DNA of 64,000 nucleotides, taken from NCBI GenBank assembly GCA_964550855.1, contig CAZKBQ010000003.1, forward strand, positions 62,001 through 126,000, read 5' to 3'. The notes beneath the pieces were generated by a model. The model was given only the letters and a program-made list of their open reading frames with translations, had not been told where the DNA came from and searched no databases. The translations under genes were made by a program, and so were the position numbers. The stretch's first letter is position 1, and the number at the start of each line of letters is the position of its first letter. Below, piece by piece: positions 61,398 to 64,000 of the stretch. The DNA comes from JAGOBP01 sp964550855 (GTDB lineage Bacteria > Chloroflexota > Anaerolineae > Fen-1058).

Positions 61398-62300
61398 TTA
61401 GGGGCGGGGCGTAGGTGTACGGGTGCCCGTGGGGGCGCTGGTAGCCGATCGGGTGGGGGCGGGCGTTGACGTGTTTGTCGGCGTCAACGTGGGCGTCGAG
61501 GTGGCGGTGCGCGTCGGCGTCAGCGTAGGCGTCGAAGTCGGCGTGCGGGTGGCGGTGGGCGTGGGCGTCGAAGTCGGCGTGCGAGTGGCGGTGGCGGTGA
61601 AGGTCGGCGTCGGCGTGTTGGTGGGTGTGCGAGTGGGCGTCGGCGTGCGCGTCGGCGTCTGGGTATTCGTCGGCGTCAGGGTCGGCGTGGGCGTGTCGGT
61701 CGGCGTATTGGTCGGCGTGGGTGTGCAGATGCGCGGCGGACACTGGGTGGGTGTCCACGTCGGCGTAAACGTCCACGTCGGCGGAATCGTTGCGGTGCGG
61801 GTGATGGTGGGCGTGGCCGTGGCAACAGGCGCAGGCGAAAGGCGACTGCTTAGCAACGATACGAAGGCGATGCCCAGAATGATGATGGCGCCGCCGCCCA
61901 GCACATACATTAAAGTTCGCTGTTGCCGCGGCCGGATGGGCTTGCGCGCCAACCGACGCGCTTTCTGGCGTTTATGGGCGTCGGTCGGCTCCACCGGCAC
62001 CGCCGCGTCCGGCTGGGCGGCCGCCAGTTCGGCCACGGCCGCCGAGGCCGCGGCGCGATGCCGCGCCGCCACCTGTTCCAACTCGGCCGCGGCTCTGGTG
62101 TTCTGCGGATTGATGGCCACGACCTGGCGCAGACATTCCTCGCGCTCGGCGTCATCGGCGGCGATGGCAGCCAGCCACGACCAGGCGACTTCGTTGCGCG
62201 GCTCGGCGATCAGCACGAGATTGAACATCTCGCGCGCCTTGTCGTGAAGGCCGCGCTGCGCGGTGAGGATGGCCTGACCGAGGAGTTCTTTGGTGCCCAT
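61398..62300 (-). CDS. TPR-like membrane protein with long Thr-Pro repeat tail
   Basis: A 300-residue protein. The N-terminal 90 residues form TPR-like helices (AILTAQRGLHDKAREMFNLVL, NEVAWSWLAAIAADDAEREE). A basic stretch and one membrane helix (about 128-150) follow. The C-terminal 140 residues are almost entirely TPTPT/TRTPT repeats, predicted extracellular, disordered and possibly O-glycosylated. Such tails are frequent in Chloroflexota. The tail ends the protein, with no domain beyond it. TATACT at 62331-62336 is the likely -10. Confidence 0.8.
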   Translation of the reverse strand: MGTKELLGQAILTAQRGLHDKAREMFNLVLIAEPRNEVAWSWLAAIAADDAEREECLRQVVAINPQNTRAAAELEQVAARHRAAASAAVAELAAAQPDAAVPVEPTDAHKRQKARRLARKPIRPRQQRTLMYVLGGGAIIILGIAFVSLLSSRLSPAPVATATPTITRTATIPPTWTFTPTWTPTQCPPRICTPTPTNTPTDTPTPTLTPTNTQTPTRTPTPTRTPTNTPTPTFTATATRTPTSTPTPTATRTPTSTPTLTPTRTATSTPTLTPTNTSTPAPTRSATSAPTGTRTPTPRP

Positions 62301-62387
62301 GGTGGACCGCTGTCCGCTGCGTTGAGGCCAAGTATAGCATGAATCGTGGCGGACGATGAGGTCCGGTTGAAGCGGAACGCGCCTTGC

Positions 62388-63056
62388 TCAATCGATGGGC
62401 AGTTTGTCGCCCAACACCGGCGTGGGCTTCAGCACGTTGACATCCAGCCACGCCGCAAGGGTGGCGGCGATTTCACGGATGTCCCACCACGTCTGCGCGC
62501 CGGCCGCGTAGCTGTGTCGATCGGCCGACACGCCGATGGCGTCGATGCCGAATGCGCTGCACAAATACAGGGCGCGATCGAGGTGAAAGGCCTGCGTCAC
62601 CAGAATGGCCCGTTCGACGCCGAAGATTTCTCGCGCGCGATAACAGCTGTCGTAGGTGCGGCGGCCCGCGTAATCCAGCACCAGCGCTTCGGCGGGCACG
62701 CCCAGTTGAAGCGCTGTTCGCCGCATGGCTTCCGGCTCATTGTAATCGATGAAGCGATTATCGCCGGACAGGAGGAGCTTGGAGACCAGACCGCGCTGAT
62801 AGAGCTCGGCCGCGACGGCCACGCGATCATACAGCACGGGGGTCGGCCCGCCCGATCGGGTCAGCCCGGCCCCAAAGACGATGGCGATGCGCGGCGGCCC
62901 GTCGCGCGGCACATCATCTGGCGCGGCATAAATGCGCGCCGCGTAGGCCAGATGCAGCCACGTATTCAGAATCAGCACGCCCAGCATCGCCGCCCCGCCG
63001 GTCAGCAGCGCAGCCAGCAGCAGGCGTTTGAACGTAGTCCGTAATCGTGCGAACAT
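62388..63056 (-). CDS. SanA/YdcF-like membrane protein (DUF218)
   Basis: A 222-residue protein with one N-terminal membrane helix (about 12-35) and a DUF218 domain: IAIVFGAGLTRSGGPTPVLYDRVAVAAELY, LLLSGDNR, NEPEAMRRTALQLGVP and TQAFHLDRALYL. SanA of E. coli supports envelope barrier function; the activity of the family is unproven. TATAAT at 63072-63077 lies 15 nt before the ATG, so the leader is only a few bases long. Confidence 0.9.
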   Translation of the reverse strand: MFARLRTTFKRLLLAALLTGGAAMLGVLILNTWLHLAYAARIYAAPDDVPRDGPPRIAIVFGAGLTRSGGPTPVLYDRVAVAAELYQRGLVSKLLLSGDNRFIDYNEPEAMRRTALQLGVPAEALVLDYAGRRTYDSCYRAREIFGVERAILVTQAFHLDRALYLCSAFGIDAIGVSADRHSYAAGAQTWWDIREIAATLAAWLDVNVLKPTPVLGDKLPID

Positions 63057-63206
63057 GATCGATCGGGGCTGATTATATCACCCGGATCGAGCCAGCATGG
63101 CTTTCAAACGACAGGGATCACGGCTGAGCGGCATCACCGCGAATTTGCTTCACCATCGCCGCCAATGTGCCTCCGCGCGCGTAATCGCCAGGACTGTTCC
63201 GCATAA

Positions 63207-63234
63207 TTGACTTTTATCCAGAATACGGCATAAT
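63207..63234 (+). promoter_or_regulatory. Promoter of the last gene (leaderless)
   Basis: TTGACT (63207-63212), 16 bp, CATAAT (63229-63234), then 7 nt to the ATG at 63242. Transcription should begin at or next to the start codon. Confidence 0.7.
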
Positions 63235-63241
63235 CAGCGCG

Positions 63242-64000
63242 ATGGCTTCCACACCTGATCGATCCACCGCGCCCAACGAACAAGTCGCGCAGACCATCGT
63301 CTATCGCGCCATCACGCTGCGCGTGGACTTGCGCGCGCTGGCTGCGCTGGGCGGCGCGCTCATCCTCATCGGGTCACTGCTGCCGTGGGTGACCGCGCCC
63401 TTCGAGCCGGTGGTGCGGGCGAGGCAGACGACCGGCGGTGGTTGGCCGCTGCTGATCATCGGCGTCGTGTCGATCGTCCTGGCCTTTCTGCCGCGCTTTC
63501 GCACGGCGCGCGTCAGCGCACCTGCCGCCGCGCTGGGCTTTGCGGCCGGCCTGCTGGCGCTCAACAGCCTGACGACTACGCTCGCCGTGCGTGACGCCTT
63601 GATCGGCGTGCAGGCTGTGTCGGCATGGTCGGGCGTGGGGCCGGGCGTGTACCTGACGCTGGCGGGATCGATCATCGCCATTCTGGCGGGACTCGCGCCG
63701 CATCCCTTTCACAACGAACCGGCGCGCGCCGAGATCAAATTGTGGCATTCGTCGTTTGCCATCTACGCTGCGCTGGCGGTGCTGGTCATTCTGGGCGCAG
63801 TGGCGCTGGGGTGGTCGCTGGGCGGCGGCGGTGCCGGTCAGGCCTCGCCCACCCCGCCCGCCTTCAATACGAATTTGCTCGCAACGCCGCTGATCAACGT
63901 CCAGGTCAACCCGCTGGGCGCAGCCGGGCCGGAAGAAGCCACACCAACCGAAGGCGGCGCGCCGGCGATTGTGCCGCCGACATCTACGCCCACCCTCGCT
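63242..64000 (+). CDS. Multi-pass membrane protein, 5' part
   Basis: The frame runs off the right edge; 253 residues are visible. A 30-residue polar start is followed by about five hydrophobic segments (LAALGGALILIGSLLPWV, WPLLIIGVVSIVLAFLP, ALGFAAGLLALNSL, VYLTLAGSIIAILAGL, IYAALAVLVILGAVALGW), then a Pro/Thr-rich extracytoplasmic segment that continues beyond the window. The LLPWV-type first helix recalls uncharacterised membrane proteins of Actinobacteria and Chloroflexota. I cannot give a function. No Shine-Dalgarno is present, in line with a leaderless mRNA. Confidence 0.7.
   Translation, partial: MASTPDRSTAPNEQVAQTIVYRAITLRVDLRALAALGGALILIGSLLPWVTAPFEPVVRARQTTGGGWPLLIIGVVSIVLAFLPRFRTARVSAPAAALGFAAGLLALNSLTTTLAVRDALIGVQAVSAWSGVGPGVYLTLAGSIIAILAGLAPHPFHNEPARAEIKLWHSSFAIYAALAVLVILGAVALGWSLGGGGAGQASPTPPAFNTNLLATPLINVQVNPLGAAGPEEATPTEGGAPAIVPPTSTPTLA

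Noticed and set aside
61423..62247. Plus-strand Val/Gly-repeat protein
   Set aside because: It is the reverse complement of the Thr-Pro repeat tail encoded on the minus strand.

Overview
The window is one continuous 64 kb stretch of a GC-rich bacterial chromosome. It most likely comes from Chloroflexota (Anaerolineae/Ardenticatenia-like); this is inferred from content, not from a marker gene. The clues are secreted and membrane-anchored proteins with long Thr-Pro linkers and LysM domains, a sortase but no visible outer-membrane genes, tandem LiaI/LiaF-type proteins, a DUF6391 protein, an NBR1-type Ig-like domain, KimA-like potassium uptake, a T-box leader, and many genes with very short or no 5' leaders. 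There is no phage, insertion sequence or CRISPR array. Genes at both ends are cut by the window.

Layout. 0-5 kb: the 3' end of priA, then a DUF5989 / small membrane protein / carbamoyltransferase / SGNH-hydrolase cassette, probably for modifying a surface glycan or metabolite. 5-9.5 kb: a helix-turn-helix protein, small membrane proteins, a sortase, a DUF6391 protein and holA. 9.5-21.8 kb (minus strand): a KimA-like transporter, leucyl-tRNA synthetase 1, two LiaF-like proteins, an NHL-repeat protein, a membrane protein and a second leucyl-tRNA synthetase with a Lys/Ala-rich tail, an extra domain and its own T-box. Two tRNA-Ala genes follow. 22-29.7 kb: a serine palmitoyltransferase-like enzyme, an M24 peptidase, a lipoprotein metallopeptidase, a double-PDZ protein, three tandem predicted small RNAs and a pseudouridine-5'-phosphate glycosidase. 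29.7-36 kb: an unusual minus-strand operon of two SPFH/band-7 proteins, a TPR protein and a pentapeptide-repeat protein with a VGRDK motif. 36-50 kb: a histidine kinase, radA, a DUF3352 protein, an MFS exporter, an LppX-like lipoprotein, a large subtilase and a homocysteine methyltransferase-like enzyme. 50-64 kb: small hydrolases, a thioesterase, an ABC exporter, an orphan CoA-transferase subunit, a glycosyltransferase, an HtrA protease, LysM, HD and Thr-Pro-rich proteins, a SanA/YdcF protein and the start of a membrane protein.

The most interesting signal is a shared promoter design used five times: four direct-repeat units with an 11-bp period, exactly 10 bp, then a -10 box. It precedes htrA, the double-PDZ gene and three tandem units, each of which would make an RNA of about 60 nt with a CCUCC anti-Shine-Dalgarno stretch and a terminator hairpin. 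The design resembles the streptococcal CiaR/htrA/csRNA regulon. It suggests an envelope-stress response regulator of the OmpR family that acts through proteases/PDZ proteins and translation-blocking RNAs. The regulator itself is not visible here. A second theme is arrays of 7-nt repeats in many intergenic gaps, with different units at different sites.
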